From: Gammaproteobacteria bacterium
Lineage (GTDB): Bacteria > Pseudomonadota > Gammaproteobacteria > DSM-16500
Assembly (NCBI GenBank): GCA_031291175.1
Contig: JARLJO010000078.1
Coordinates: forward strand, 1 to 64,000
Direction of reading: 5' to 3'
DNA: 64,000 bases
Part shown: in pieces, positions 18,893-29,869 of the stretch
Position numbering within the stretch: the first letter of the stretch is position 1
How the letters are laid out: every line of letters begins with the position of its first letter
The notes under the pieces: generated by a model
What the model was told of the DNA's origin: nothing
The model's input: the letters and a program-made list of their open reading frames with translations, nothing else
Databases searched by the model: none
Translations under genes and position numbers: made by a program

Positions 18893-19820
18893 TCAGCATC
18901 ACCCTAAAGCGCAACGTGGCGCGGCCATCATTGTGGCGCTCTTTGTCGTCAGCCTGGTCGCAGCAGCAGCAGTCGCCATGATTGTGCGCCTTAGCATTGA
19001 TATAAGACGCACGGATTTATCCCAACATGCCAACCAAGCTGATTTGTATGCGGCAGGATCCATTGCCTGGGCGATGGATCAACTCACTGAAAACTTAAAA
19101 CATCAAAAAACCAAGCAATTAACCGACAAAACACCTATTCAGTCTAAAACAGACGAAATGAATGGGTATACAATCTCCAGCACGATTGAAGATGCCCAAG
19201 GTAAATTTAATATCAACAATCTTGCCAGCCAGGACGCGATCAATAATTATATTCGACTAATACACGCTGCGGATACTGGCCTGTCACTGGATGCCATCAA
19301 TAAAATTGTCGTGGCCACACGCGACTGGGTTTTACCCAATAATGTCACCGAACTCGAATCCTATTATCAAAAACAAGTCCCTGCTTATCGGGCTCCCCAT
19401 CGACCGATGGTGAGCATCAGCGAATTACGCTTAGTCAGAGGCATGACAAGCACACTCTACAATCATCTTCTGCCTTATGTCACAGCGCTTCCCGTGATGA
19501 CATTGATCAATGTGAACAATACCTCTGTGCCCGTATTAATGAGCTTAAGCGCAACATTGACAAAAGAATCTGCTACAGCAATTTTAAACCACTTTAAACA
19601 AAATCCAGCTATCACCGTACAAGATTTTCAGAATTTTGATACAGTGAAAAACAATCCCATTCCGGCCACACAAATTACTGTGACAAGTGCCTATTTTTTA
19701 GTGAAAACCAATGTTACAGTAGGGCAACAACAAACGGTTATCTACACGCTTTTAGCACGCGTCAGCAAAGGCAATCAGCCTGCAATAACGGTATTATGGC
19801 AAACGAAAGGCACCCAGTGA
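18882..19820 (+). CDS. gspK: minor pseudopilin GspK, TTG start
   Basis: 312 residues, starting with TTG about 7 bases after GGGA and overlapping the gspJ stop. The leader RNQHHPKAQRG precedes AAIIVALFVVSLVAAAAVAM; GspK characteristically lacks Glu at +5. The helix-hairpin-helix-like domain (TRDWVLPNN, APHRPMVSISELRLVRGM) is present. GspK caps the pseudopilus and contacts substrates. Confidence 0.92.
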   Translation: MARNQHHPKAQRGAAIIVALFVVSLVAAAAVAMIVRLSIDIRRTDLSQHANQADLYAAGSIAWAMDQLTENLKHQKTKQLTDKTPIQSKTDEMNGYTISSTIEDAQGKFNINNLASQDAINNYIRLIHAADTGLSLDAINKIVVATRDWVLPNNVTELESYYQKQVPAYRAPHRPMVSISELRLVRGMTSTLYNHLLPYVTALPVMTLINVNNTSVPVLMSLSATLTKESATAILNHFKQNPAITVQDFQNFDTVKNNPIPATQITVTSAYFLVKTNVTVGQQQTVIYTLLARVSKGNQPAITVLWQTKGTQ

Positions 19821-21031
19821 TGCAAAAAATTATTCTCTACCTTGAAGACCGCGATTTAACCCACGCCAGCTGGGGCGTAATCAATGATGCAGGCACCATT
19901 ACGGAAACCTCGCTTCATGGAAAAATAGAAGACCTTGCCTCCATCGCACTAGACAAAGAACTGATCGTGATTGTTCCCGCACAAGATATTTTACTGACCT
20001 CAGTCAAAATACCCAAGATGAGCCGACAACGGCTACAACAAGCATTACCTTTTGCGCTCGAAGAACAGCTACTGAGCGACATCAACGACTTACATTTTGC
20101 CATGGGCACATTCTCTGCTAATAATAGCTTACCCGTTGCAATAGTTTCACAACAAAAAATGACAGACTGGATAAACACTTTTAAACAAATAGGATTATCG
20201 CCTAGCGTCTTCATTCCGGCTTCTCTTCTGGCTCCCTTAATCGAAAAAACGTGGAGCATACTCATAGAAGACAACATTGCGATTATTCGCACTGATCTTA
20301 ATAGCGGCTTTGCCTGTGATAAAAGCAACTTGCAAACCGTAATTGAATCCCGATTCACCGAGCAAGCAGAACAACCTGAAGCAATAGCACTACGCAACTA
20401 CACCCCACACGCCACTACATTGGATGTGAACGATATTAAGATATCAGAGAAAAATTTCCCTGAAATCCAACTGATTGAAGACATGTGCAACTGGGCACAC
20501 AATCCACCCATCAATTTATTACAAGGCCCCTACCTCACCAAGCGCAAGTCATCTCACAGCAAGAAAATCTGGTTACTCGCAGGCTACCTCGGTATCGCCT
20601 GGATTGGGCTGTTATTTGTAAGCCATATTATTTCTTTTTTCATTTTACACCATCAGGTCAGCGCGCTGGATGCTGGCATTAATCACATTTATAAAAAACA
20701 TTTTCCAGAAGCCACATCGCTCATTGCGCCCAAACAGCGTATGGAAGAAAAACTAAGCCAGCTCTCAACACAAGGACACCGTAATCCTCTCCTGCTCTGG
20801 CTGGCCTACACGGGCAAAGCCTTGACGGAAGCAACCGGCGTTCGCATAGACCAATTAGATTATCGCAACAATCAACTGACACTTTCCTTGTCAGCGCCCA
20901 ACATGGATAGAATAGATGCTTTTACTCATGCCTTAATGCAAAGCGGCTTAACCATTAAACAACAAAGCGCGATACTGGCTAGCGGTAGTGCGAAATGCAA
21001 CCTGCTAATCACCGAGGGAGCAAAACGATGA
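19820..21031 (+). CDS. gspL: type II secretion protein GspL
   Basis: 403 residues from the ATG that overlaps the gspK stop (TGATG); an in-frame ATG 24 bases upstream is less likely. A cytoplasmic actin-like domain carries LPFALEEQLLSDINDLHFAMG. One membrane helix (about 255-277) and a small periplasmic ferredoxin-like domain follow. It tethers GspE to the inner membrane and pairs with GspM. Confidence 0.92.
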   Translation: MQKIILYLEDRDLTHASWGVINDAGTITETSLHGKIEDLASIALDKELIVIVPAQDILLTSVKIPKMSRQRLQQALPFALEEQLLSDINDLHFAMGTFSANNSLPVAIVSQQKMTDWINTFKQIGLSPSVFIPASLLAPLIEKTWSILIEDNIAIIRTDLNSGFACDKSNLQTVIESRFTEQAEQPEAIALRNYTPHATTLDVNDIKISEKNFPEIQLIEDMCNWAHNPPINLLQGPYLTKRKSSHSKKIWLLAGYLGIAWIGLLFVSHIISFFILHHQVSALDAGINHIYKKHFPEATSLIAPKQRMEEKLSQLSTQGHRNPLLLWLAYTGKALTEATGVRIDQLDYRNNQLTLSLSAPNMDRIDAFTHALMQSGLTIKQQSAILASGSAKCNLLITEGAKR

Positions 21032-21519
21032 AAGAGTGGTGGTTAAATTTATCTTCCCGTGAAAAACAAACAACAGCCATTGGCGCTATTCTGGTTATCC
21101 TATTTCTTGTTTATGCGCTTATCTGGTCTCCTCTAGCTAATTCCGTTGAAACATTACGCGAACGAATTCATCATAATCAAGCCTTGCTAAGCTGGATGCA
21201 ACAAAGCGACAAAAAAATTGACGCCCTCGAAAAAAATCAAGAAATCACCACGCGCACACCCAACTCATCCTTACTGAATATTGTCCAAACGGAAATTAAC
21301 AAAACCCCGTTTGCCAGCAATATAGTGCAACTTCAACAAGCGGAAAATGAATCCATTGATTTACGCTTACAAAAAGTCAGTTTTGATTCCTTAATCAAAT
21401 GGTTAACAGCCATTTGTCGCAAAGAACAACTCCTCATCACACAACTCGCCATCACCCCCGGCGCGACCCCTGGCATCGTTGACGCAGAGATAAAACTGCA
21501 ACTCGACACTCATTCATAA
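21028..21519 (+). CDS. gspM: type II secretion protein GspM
   Basis: 163 residues from the ATG after a GAGGGA site; it overlaps the gspL stop as ATGA. MKEWWLNLSSREKQT leads into one membrane helix (about 18-36, ending in LIWSPL). A coiled-coil stretch and a periplasmic ferredoxin-like domain follow. It partners GspL in the inner-membrane platform. Last gene of the gspG-M run; no gspN or gspO follows. Confidence 0.92.
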   Translation: MKEWWLNLSSREKQTTAIGAILVILFLVYALIWSPLANSVETLRERIHHNQALLSWMQQSDKKIDALEKNQEITTRTPNSSLLNIVQTEINKTPFASNIVQLQQAENESIDLRLQKVSFDSLIKWLTAICRKEQLLITQLAITPGATPGIVDAEIKLQLDTHS

Positions 21520-21694
21520 GATTAACTTCTTCATATTTAGTGCTTTTTTTCGCTTTTCGCCCCATTTTTTCCAATTAGGGCTATAATTATAATAATCCAC
21601 CAAGTCGTTCCGCAGCCGGAAGAGGTCAGCGTGGACTATGTAGATCGTTTCACCACTACTATAAAAATAATGATGCAATGTGAAGAGGTGGCCT

Positions 21695-23866
21695 ATGTCT
21701 CAAGTTCACAACAATCCAATCCTCACTATGAGCGCGCTGGAAAAACTTGCCAGTCTATCTCAGCCAAACACCCTATTTTCTGGTGAGAGCTATCAACCAG
21801 TTCATGCATTGCATCTTGAGGGCTTAACAGAAAAATTAAAGCAGACCGCGGAAGAAGATAGAGCCGCCGATCTAATCGTGACTATTTTAAAAAACAATCC
21901 TGATATGAAAGAAATTTATTTGGCGAATAACACTTTCACAGAAAATAACACTAGAAAAATCATGCGCGCCATAGAGGATCACCCCTCCATGGAAAGAATC
22001 AATCTGAATAACTTTAATTTTGGCACGCTAGCTAACGCTATCCCTTTTTTAGAAAGCATGGCAACCGATGCCACCGTCAAAGAACTGTCTATTGAAAACA
22101 TACTACCCACAGCAGAACTGGCTTCGGTTGCGAAACTCACTGATAATTCACTTCCCGAAGTCGCCAAACAATTTCTCGCTGTTTATTATCTTTATGATGA
22201 AATACATGACCAACCTCTGCAAGTGAATGAGGAAACACTAGAATATATTGGAATACTCGATAGCCTTGAAAAAAAATCCATTGAGCAAAGCCTCACGAGC
22301 AACAGCAATTCATTCGATATAGAATATACAGACGCAGACCCACTAAAAGTGGATGCCGCACTTTCTTCCCATGAAACAGAAGAGCTAGAGAATACCAGAG
22401 AATTTACTGTTCATTATGCCAGCGATGAAAATGATAATACCAGTGCAACAGATTCACTTCAGGAAACGGCCGAATTCATTGTTCACCATGCCAGCGATGA
22501 AATAGATGATACTAGCGCGAGCCTATCCCCTGTTTCTACCGACGAAACAAAAGCACAAAAAGTATTTAATTACCGATATGAACCAGACGACAGCAATACC
22601 TTCTCGACAAATCAACCCAACGAACAAATAGCTGAACCTAACCTTCATGACACCGCAGAATTTGTTGTCGAATATGCATCAGATGATTCTGATGAAATAG
22701 TAGAATCCAAAACCAAAGATCAAACTATCAAAGAAAAACCTCTATTCGAACAAACCGAGATAAGAATCAAATCCATCAAACAACTGGAAAAACTGTGCAG
22801 CATGATGGAACTACAACAAGCTGACAGCCTTAATGAAGTCGACACTCAACGTTTGTTAAAGATTAAAAAAATTGATATCGACGGTCTTTACCAAAAATTA
22901 AGTGAAGACGAAAAAGAAGAAATGATTCATTTGATTGTCACCATCGCAGAAAATGCTCCGTACCTCGAAAAGGTCTACCTCGCTTATAACGACTTTTCTG
23001 CAGCTGACCTAAAAACCATTTTAACCGCCTTTAGCGAAGCCAAAGAAAAACCCGGAAACCAGCTACGCAAAATGGACTTAGCGCATTCAATAGCACCTGA
23101 CGACTTAGAAACAGCCGCCAGTGACTTAGGCAGACTACAAGATCACCTCGGTAAAGACTTGTATCTAGACAGAAACACACGCAAAGAATTACGCGGATTA
23201 GAGAGAGTGCTGCAAAAAGAGACTGTCCAGCAGATGTCATCTTACAAAGATGCCTGCGCAGATTACCGGGAATACCTCGAAAGAAAAATCATCCTTCCGG
23301 CGTTTCGTGGAAATAAATTACTGCGCGAATCCTATTCCGCTAAAGATGATGAAACACTCGTTAAAAAAATCATGCATGATCTAATGCAAAAAAGTTCGCA
23401 TCCCATCAAAGCTTTAAAAAATGACACCCAAGTCAAAATGGCCATCGAAAAATATCAAATTATAAAAGCGCTTGAAGATATTACCGATGACAAGCGTTTA
23501 AGCCCCAATAAAATGAAAGCGAAGTTCGATGCGCTTTATTATCAAGAAAAAAAGGAATTGCCACAGCTCTTACTCAAAAACGATAAACCTCAATACATTG
23601 CCTTTCTCACCACCATTGGCGACACCAAAGCGCTGAATAACATTAAAGCAATCGGCTATGTCGCCAAGAGTCGAAAGCCTAAAAAATACTTCTTTGAGGA
23701 AACCATTGCGCCCCCTCAAAAAACCCCCACAGAAAGACCGACCACCGCGAAGACCAAATCACCTAGCAGCCTTTTCTTTAAAGCGAAAGAGAAAAACCCT
23801 GCAGAAAAAGTTGAGAGACCTAAAACCGCGAGACCAGGAACAGTACAATCTAAAAATCGACGCTAA
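21695..23866 (+). CDS. effector-like protein with duplicated LRR-like domain
   Basis: 723 residues from the ATG after GAAGAGG; an in-frame GTG lies 15 bases upstream. No signal peptide or membrane segment. Two related domains of about 90 residues are visible. The first (about 12-105) has LEKLASLS, LIVTILKNNPDMKEIYLANN; the second (about 360-455) has LEKLCSMM, LIVTIAENAPYLEKVYLAYN. Both resemble ribonuclease-inhibitor or tropomodulin-type leucine-rich repeats. Between them three copies of EF-x-V-x-x-ASD start at residues 236, 260 and 322 in an acidic linker. A helical region follows, and a Lys/Pro/Thr-rich basic tail (about 660-723). A TATAAT lies at 21582-21587. Cytosolic character and eukaryote-like repeats make it a Dot/Icm effector candidate, but this is inference. 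It is downstream of gspM with its own 175-bp gap. Confidence 0.6.
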   Translation: MSQVHNNPILTMSALEKLASLSQPNTLFSGESYQPVHALHLEGLTEKLKQTAEEDRAADLIVTILKNNPDMKEIYLANNTFTENNTRKIMRAIEDHPSMERINLNNFNFGTLANAIPFLESMATDATVKELSIENILPTAELASVAKLTDNSLPEVAKQFLAVYYLYDEIHDQPLQVNEETLEYIGILDSLEKKSIEQSLTSNSNSFDIEYTDADPLKVDAALSSHETEELENTREFTVHYASDENDNTSATDSLQETAEFIVHHASDEIDDTSASLSPVSTDETKAQKVFNYRYEPDDSNTFSTNQPNEQIAEPNLHDTAEFVVEYASDDSDEIVESKTKDQTIKEKPLFEQTEIRIKSIKQLEKLCSMMELQQADSLNEVDTQRLLKIKKIDIDGLYQKLSEDEKEEMIHLIVTIAENAPYLEKVYLAYNDFSAADLKTILTAFSEAKEKPGNQLRKMDLAHSIAPDDLETAASDLGRLQDHLGKDLYLDRNTRKELRGLERVLQKETVQQMSSYKDACADYREYLERKIILPAFRGNKLLRESYSAKDDETLVKKIMHDLMQKSSHPIKALKNDTQVKMAIEKYQIIKALEDITDDKRLSPNKMKAKFDALYYQEKKELPQLLLKNDKPQYIAFLTTIGDTKALNNIKAIGYVAKSRKPKKYFFEETIAPPQKTPTERPTTAKTKSPSSLFFKAKEKNPAEKVERPKTARPGTVQSKNRR

Positions 23867-23947
23867 ATGGGAAAAGGGACAATAAAAAATATTCTATTGC
23901 CCTAGGGCCGAAGCTCAATAAAAAACAGCCCAACCACTGAAAATATC

Positions 23948-24280
23948 TTAATTCATTTTAGGGTTTTTATTCGTGCGAATTGTTTCTAATGCTTTTTTAG
24001 CGGGAGCATTGCCTTTATCTGCTGCTTTTTGCATCCAGAAAATCCCTGTATCGGTATCTTCCGCCACCCCGTAACCATAATAATACATATAACCCACAGC
24101 ATACTCTGCATCTGGATTACCCTCTGATGCCAATGGTAACAACTGTCTAAAAGCCTGCTTAAAATCCCCATTATTAAAAGTCATTTTACCTAGCTGTAAA
24201 TTTTCTGCTGTGCGTGCGCCAGTACAAGCTTGTAACATGACACAACTCAATGCAATGAGCAGGATTCTGGATAGCTTCAT
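23948..24280 (-). CDS. small Sel1-repeat lipoprotein
   Basis: 110 residues. A lipoprotein signal ends with lipobox LQAC (Cys about 19). One or two Sel1-like helical repeats follow (AFRQLLPLASEGNPDAEYAV, GYMYYYGYGVAEDTDTGIFW, MQKAADKGNAPAKKAL). Sel1 proteins act as scaffolds in envelope or host-interaction complexes. It begins 18 bases after the gspC stop on the same strand, so it may be made with gspC and serve the secretion machine; that is inference. Confidence 0.75.
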   Translation of the reverse strand: MKLSRILLIALSCVMLQACTGARTAENLQLGKMTFNNGDFKQAFRQLLPLASEGNPDAEYAVGYMYYYGYGVAEDTDTGIFWMQKAADKGNAPAKKALETIRTNKNPKMN

Positions 24281-24298
24281 AAATTCCTCATTTATCTA

Positions 24299-24826
24299 TT
24301 ACCATAAAGGTTTAGGCATTTCTTGAAACAATAGCTTGGAGCGCGACAACGGCAATTTTTCCAGATGCCCTGCATGCTCCAACACCACACTGTCAGGATT
24401 AATGGCATAAATTTTGATGCCAGAGGTTAACTCATCACCCACATTGAAAATTTTACCAGATTGCCCACCTTCGGAAATAATTGCGCGTGACAAATTACTT
24501 TCCGGCACTTGAATAATACCGGTTAAATGCAACTGTAAACTGGTAATTGGTAAAAAATCATCATCTGCAGATTGCCCGAATAAATGTTGGCTTGGTATAC
24601 GGGCAATCATCTCTTGCATCATCTCAGATGCATCTTCCGTATTGGTAAACGGCGGTTTATGTTCTGAAATGACATAATCAGCATGCCAGGTCATCAAAAC
24701 CTCGATCAAAGTTAATAAAAGTATCAGGCTGGCCAAAAGCAATGTAGCAATAGCGAGATGTCTGCCTTTTTCTGTATTTAACAGTGGCGCCAGCTTATCT
24801 TCAAATAGCAAACTGATATTCTTCAT
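24299..24826 (-). CDS. gspC: type II secretion clamp protein GspC (short)
   Basis: 175 residues from the ATG about 7 bases after GGTGGG. A cytoplasmic tail, one membrane helix (about 26-46) and the periplasmic HR domain are seen. The HR domain shows SQHLFGQSADDDFLPITSLQ, LTGIIQVPESNLSRAII, VGDELTSGIKIYAI and VVLEHAGHLEKLPL. The PDZ or coiled-coil tail found in longer GspC proteins is absent. GspC links the inner platform to the N0 domain of GspD. It is antisense to the rest of the locus, next to hemB, so its regulation is probably separate. Confidence 0.85.
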   Translation of the reverse strand: MKNISLLFEDKLAPLLNTEKGRHLAIATLLLASLILLLTLIEVLMTWHADYVISEHKPPFTNTEDASEMMQEMIARIPSQHLFGQSADDDFLPITSLQLHLTGIIQVPESNLSRAIISEGGQSGKIFNVGDELTSGIKIYAINPDSVVLEHAGHLEKLPLSRSKLLFQEMPKPLW

Positions 24827-24844
24827 CGCCATACCCACCAATAG

Positions 24845-25867
<1,023 letters not shown>

Positions 25868-25926
25868 TTACTCGACTATAATTGGGGCTCATTATACCTC
25901 ACCCCAGGAAAAATTTGTTTAATCTC

Positions 25927-26682
25927 ATGCCAAAAATCGCCGTTTTTAGTGAAACAACTGACCTTAAACAACAAGCTGATGCATTAGCACAGCACTTATC
26001 CTTGCCGGTGGCAGAGAATCCTGACGATTACGATTACTTACTCATACTGACCGATCAAGCACTGGCTCTCAAAAAAAATGGTGTGAAAACCTTGCCACTA
26101 GTCATTGATTTTTTGTCAGGCCCCATGACTTATCGCCGTCAACACGCCAGCTTGAAACGTGAAACCTTGGCACGCGCGCTCGGCTTAAAAGGTCACTCCA
26201 CCGATAAAATAGTCGATGCAACCGCTGGCTTAGGACGCGACAGTTTCATTTTAGCCAGCCTTGGGTTTCACGTACAGCTATTAGAAAGATCCCCTATTAT
26301 TCAAGTCTTATTAGAAGATGCGATAAACCGCGCGTTACCTGACCCACAAGTGGGACCGATTGTTTCACGCATGCACCTTTGCAAAATGGATTCCATTCAT
26401 TGGATGCAGCAACAGACCATAGACATGAGACCTCAGATTATTTATTTGGATCCTATGTTTCCTGAACGCAGCAAATCCGCGCTAGTGAAAAAAGAAATGC
26501 TAATGTTTCATGAGGTTATTGGTGACGATCCCGACGCGGGAGAACTGCTGTCAGTGGCTTTAACTTGTGCAACCAAACGAGTTGTGGTAAAACGATCTCG
26601 CCTATCCGCACCACTTCTTGGCAGAATACCGAGCTTCACCATGGAAGGCAGCAGCAGTCGTTTCGATATTTATCTGATATAG
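25927..26682 (+). CDS. rsmJ: 16S rRNA m2G1516 methyltransferase
   Basis: 251 residues from the first ATG; an in-frame TTG lies 45 bases upstream. The SAM motif VDATAGLGRDSFILA, LERSPIIQVLLEDA and the catalytic-type DPMFPERSKSALVKKEM are characteristic of RsmJ (YhiQ). The C-terminal SSRFDIYLI is typical. It methylates G1516 of 16S rRNA. It is divergent from hemB, only 71 bases separating the starts. Confidence 0.93.
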   Translation: MPKIAVFSETTDLKQQADALAQHLSLPVAENPDDYDYLLILTDQALALKKNGVKTLPLVIDFLSGPMTYRRQHASLKRETLARALGLKGHSTDKIVDATAGLGRDSFILASLGFHVQLLERSPIIQVLLEDAINRALPDPQVGPIVSRMHLCKMDSIHWMQQQTIDMRPQIIYLDPMFPERSKSALVKKEMLMFHEVIGDDPDAGELLSVALTCATKRVVVKRSRLSAPLLGRIPSFTMEGSSSRFDIYLI

Positions 26683-26689
26683 GTATAAC

Positions 26690-27343
26690 ATGGACATTAT
26701 GCATCACTTCATTAGCCTCATCCTGCACTTAGATGAACACCTCGTCTCTTTTGTCTCTCAATATGGTGTCTGGGTATACGGTCTTTTATTTTTTATTATC
26801 TTTTGTGAGACAGGATTAGTTGTCACTGCCTTCTTGCCTGGAGACTCTCTCTTGTTTGCAGCTGGCGCCATTGCCGCTCATTCTCCAGATGTATTCAATA
26901 TTCACGTACTCTTTGTTTTATTATTCATTGCCTCCGTTCTCGGTAACAGCCTGAACTACTATATTGGCAAATTTTTGGGACCGAAAGTCTTTCACTCTGC
27001 TGACTCCCGGCTACTAAACAAGAAATATCTCGAAAAAGCCCATCAATTCTATGAAACCTACGGCGCCAAAACGATTATTATCGCGCGGTTCATGCCTATT
27101 ATTCGAACCTTTGCGCCCTTTATTGCGGGCATTGGCTATATGAAACCCCGTCAATTCTTTTTATATAATGTGGTGGGCGCACTCTTATGGGTTGGAACAT
27201 TACTCTATGTGAGCTATTTGTTTGGCAACCTGCCCTTTGTAAAAGAACATTTTTCGACTATTGTGCTAGCAATTGTCGCGATCTCCTTGCTTCCTCCGCT
27301 TATTGAGATCATAAGACAACGTTGCCTCAAGCTATCGGCTTAA
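26690..27343 (+). CDS. DedA family membrane protein
   Basis: 217 residues, five or six hydrophobic helices. The DedA signatures FCETGLVVTAFLPGDSLLF, G-N-x-x-x-Y-x-I-G (LGNSLNYYIGKFLG) and the FMPIIRTFAPFIAGIGYM re-entrant loop are present. DedA proteins translocate undecaprenyl phosphate or other lipids and support envelope integrity. It begins 7 bases after the rsmJ stop, with a weak AGGT site. Confidence 0.92.
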   Translation: MDIMHHFISLILHLDEHLVSFVSQYGVWVYGLLFFIIFCETGLVVTAFLPGDSLLFAAGAIAAHSPDVFNIHVLFVLLFIASVLGNSLNYYIGKFLGPKVFHSADSRLLNKKYLEKAHQFYETYGAKTIIIARFMPIIRTFAPFIAGIGYMKPRQFFLYNVVGALLWVGTLLYVSYLFGNLPFVKEHFSTIVLAIVAISLLPPLIEIIRQRCLKLSA

Positions 27344-27450
27344 GTAGGATGCCCACAATACAGTTAGCGCTAAAATTACTCTAAGCCCTTCAATTAGAAA
27401 TAATTATGCGCCGATCTAGCGGCCTCAACCGCCGCCTCCTCAAGTGACCC

Positions 27451-27469
27451 AGCCCCAGAATTTGGGGCT
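27451..27469. other. short hairpin in the DedA-aroQ gap
   Basis: AGCCCC-AGAATTT-GGGGCT forms a six-base-pair stem about 100 bases before aroQ. There is no U tract. It might be an attenuator or leader structure of aroQ, or chance. Apart from it I see nothing clear in the 227-bp gap. Confidence 0.35.
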
Positions 27470-27570
27470 AACTCCCGCCAAACTGCAGAGATCGTGCAGG
27501 CATCTAGACAAATCGCACGACGTAGTGCAAAATGCTCGCCTCAGTCCCAAACGGTTTTTAAATGACGAAT

Positions 27571-28038
27571 ATGGCAAATATTCTGGTATTACACGGGCCA
27601 AATTTGAATCTGCTAGGTTCCAGAGAACCTGAGCAGTATGGCAGTGAAACATTGCAAAACATTCATACCCGCCTGGTAACCGTTGCTACTCAGCTCGGCC
27701 ACACCTTGTCTGCTTTGCAAAGCAATCATGAGGGCGCATTGATTGATCGCATTCATCAGTGCCTGACGGACTCAACCCATTTTATTATTATCAACCCAGG
27801 CGCCTTCACCCACACGAGCATTGCACTACGAGATGCCCTGCTGGCAGTAGCAAAGCCTTTTGTTGAAGTACATCTATCGAACATCCATAAACGCGAGCCC
27901 TTTCGTCATCATTCTTATTTTTCGGATATTGCGATAGGAACCATTACAGGGCTCGGATCTGAAGGCTACATTCTGGCTTTACGTTATGCACACACTTTTC
28001 TTACCTCTAACATTCATGAATTGATTAGGAGCAAATAA
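27571..28038 (+). CDS. aroQ: type II 3-dehydroquinate dehydratase
   Basis: 155 residues from the ATG giving [20 protein letters not shown], the usual family start; another ATG lies 9 bases upstream and neither has a strong ribosome site. The catalytic Tyr is in EQYGS, and [30 protein letters not shown] and [20 protein letters not shown] are all conserved. It dehydrates 3-dehydroquinate in the shikimate pathway. In many gammaproteobacteria aroQ precedes accB-accC, as here. Confidence 0.96.
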   Translation: MANILVLHGPNLNLLGSREPEQYGSETLQNIHTRLVTVATQLGHTLSALQSNHEGALIDRIHQCLTDSTHFIIINPGAFTHTSIALRDALLAVAKPFVEVHLSNIHKREPFRHHSYFSDIAIGTITGLGSEGYILALRYAHTFLTSNIHELIRSK

Positions 28039-28044
28039 CCTACT

Positions 28045-28494
28045 ATGGATATGCGAAAAATCAGAAAACTTATCGAACTCATCCAGGAAACCGGCATCGC
28101 AGAAATTGAAATTCGCGAAGGCGAAGAATCCGTGCGCATTAGTCGCGACAGCCATCATGCCGCGCCAACTTATATTTCAGCACCGCCGCAAATGCAAGCA
28201 GCCGCGCCAGCACCTCTTGCACCCGCTGTTGCCCCTGAGCCTGCAGCACCCGTTGCAAACAAACATTCTATTAAAGCACCAATGGTTGGCACCGTTTATC
28301 TCTCACCCTCACCGGGTGCAAAACCCTTCATTGAAGTAGGACAAACAGTCAAAAGTGGCGACACACTCTGCCTGATTGAAGCCATGAAGATGTTCAACCA
28401 AATTGAATCCGATAAATCTGGCACCGTGACCGCCATTCTAGTCGACACCGGAATGCCCGTTGAATTCAATCAACCTCTGGTTGTAGTTGAATAA
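28045..28494 (+). CDS. accB: biotin carboxyl carrier protein of acetyl-CoA carboxylase
   Basis: 149 residues. An N-terminal helical domain, an Ala/Pro-rich linker (about 45-72) and the C-terminal biotinyl domain with EAMKM, biotinylated Lys115. It carries CO2 between AccC and AccAD in fatty-acid synthesis. It begins 6 bases after the aroQ stop. Confidence 0.97.
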   Translation: MDMRKIRKLIELIQETGIAEIEIREGEESVRISRDSHHAAPTYISAPPQMQAAAPAPLAPAVAPEPAAPVANKHSIKAPMVGTVYLSPSPGAKPFIEVGQTVKSGDTLCLIEAMKMFNQIESDKSGTVTAILVDTGMPVEFNQPLVVVE

Positions 28495-28528
28495 TTCCTG
28501 CTTAAACTTAAGGGTACGAGACAACGTC

Positions 28529-29869
28529 ATGCTAAACAAAATTGTAATCGCAAATCGCGGAGAAATTGCTCTTCGCATTCTCCGTGCGTGTAAAGAATTA
28601 GGCATTAAAACGGTCGCGGTTCACTCCACCGCCGACAGAGATTTAATGCATGTTCGCCTAGCCGATGAATCGGTATGTATTGGACCGCCAGCGCCGAATG
28701 CAAGCTACTTAAGCATTCCTGCCATTATTAGCGCTGCTGAAATTACTGATGCCATTGGCATTCACCCGGGCTATGGGTTTCTGGCTGAAAATGCGGATTT
28801 TGCAGAACGCGTAGAAAATAGCGGCTTTATTTTCATAGGCCCACGCCCGGAAACTATTCGCGAGATGGGTGACAAAGTGGCGGCAATCAATGCGATGAAA
28901 CGTCTGGGCATTCCTTGCGTACCCGGATCAAGCGAACCCATTGGTGACGATGACGTCGCCTCCATTAACATGGCTCGCGAAATTGGCTACCCCATTATCA
29001 TTAAAGCTTCCGGCGGTGGCGGTGGACGCGGTATGCGCGTTGTTCACACTGAATCTCACTTATTAAACGCCATTGCGATGACCCGCACCGAAGCTCGCGC
29101 CGCTTTCAATAACGACAAAGTGTATATGGAAAAATATTTGCAAACTCCTCGCCACATTGAAATCCAAGTCATTGGTGATGGCCAAGGCAATGCTATTCAT
29201 TTGGGTGAACGGGATTGCTCCATGCAAAGACGCCATCAAAAAGTCATTGAAGAAGCACCCGCACCCGGCATTACCGAAGAACAACGCCAAGCCATTGGCG
29301 AACGTTGCGCTCAGGCCTGTCGCGACATGAAATATCGTGGCGCTGGCACATTCGAATTTTTATATGAAAACGGCGAATTCTATTTCATTGAAATGAATAC
29401 GCGTATTCAGGTCGAGCATCCCGTCACCGAAATGATTACCGGGATAGACATCGTGAAAGAACAGATCAGCATCGCTTCAGGCAACAAATTGTCGTTTACC
29501 CAAGCAGATGTCAAAATCACTGGACATGCCATTGAATGCCGTATTAATGCTGAAGACCCACGCACCTTCACCCCTTGCCCTGGCACCGTCACCCATTTTC
29601 ACGCACCAGGTGGCCCTGGCATTCGCATTGATTCACATCTTTATAGCAGTTACAAAGTGCCCCCCTATTATGATTCCTTGGTCGCCAAAGTCATCGCACA
29701 CGGTGAAACACGTGATCTTGCCATTGCTAAAATGCGTAATGCATTAGACGAGATGGTAATAGACGGTATCAAAACGAATTTACCACTCCATCAAGATATT
29801 TTGCGCAATGATAGCTTTCAACAAGGCGGCACCAATATTCATCATCTTGAAAAATGGTTGAGCTTATAA
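28529..29869 (+). CDS. accC: biotin carboxylase subunit of acetyl-CoA carboxylase
   Basis: 446 residues from the ATG giving [19 protein letters not shown]; an in-frame upstream extension into accB is unlikely. ATP-grasp features are [14 protein letters not shown], the biotin carboxylase signature around [16 protein letters not shown], and [19 protein letters not shown]. The stop overlaps the prmA start (TAATG). It carboxylates the AccB biotin with ATP and bicarbonate. Confidence 0.97.
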   Translation: MLNKIVIANRGEIALRILRACKELGIKTVAVHSTADRDLMHVRLADESVCIGPPAPNASYLSIPAIISAAEITDAIGIHPGYGFLAENADFAERVENSGFIFIGPRPETIREMGDKVAAINAMKRLGIPCVPGSSEPIGDDDVASINMAREIGYPIIIKASGGGGGRGMRVVHTESHLLNAIAMTRTEARAAFNNDKVYMEKYLQTPRHIEIQVIGDGQGNAIHLGERDCSMQRRHQKVIEEAPAPGITEEQRQAIGERCAQACRDMKYRGAGTFEFLYENGEFYFIEMNTRIQVEHPVTEMITGIDIVKEQISIASGNKLSFTQADVKITGHAIECRINAEDPRTFTPCPGTVTHFHAPGGPGIRIDSHLYSSYKVPPYYDSLVAKVIAHGETRDLAIAKMRNALDEMVIDGIKTNLPLHQDILRNDSFQQGGTNIHHLEKWLSL

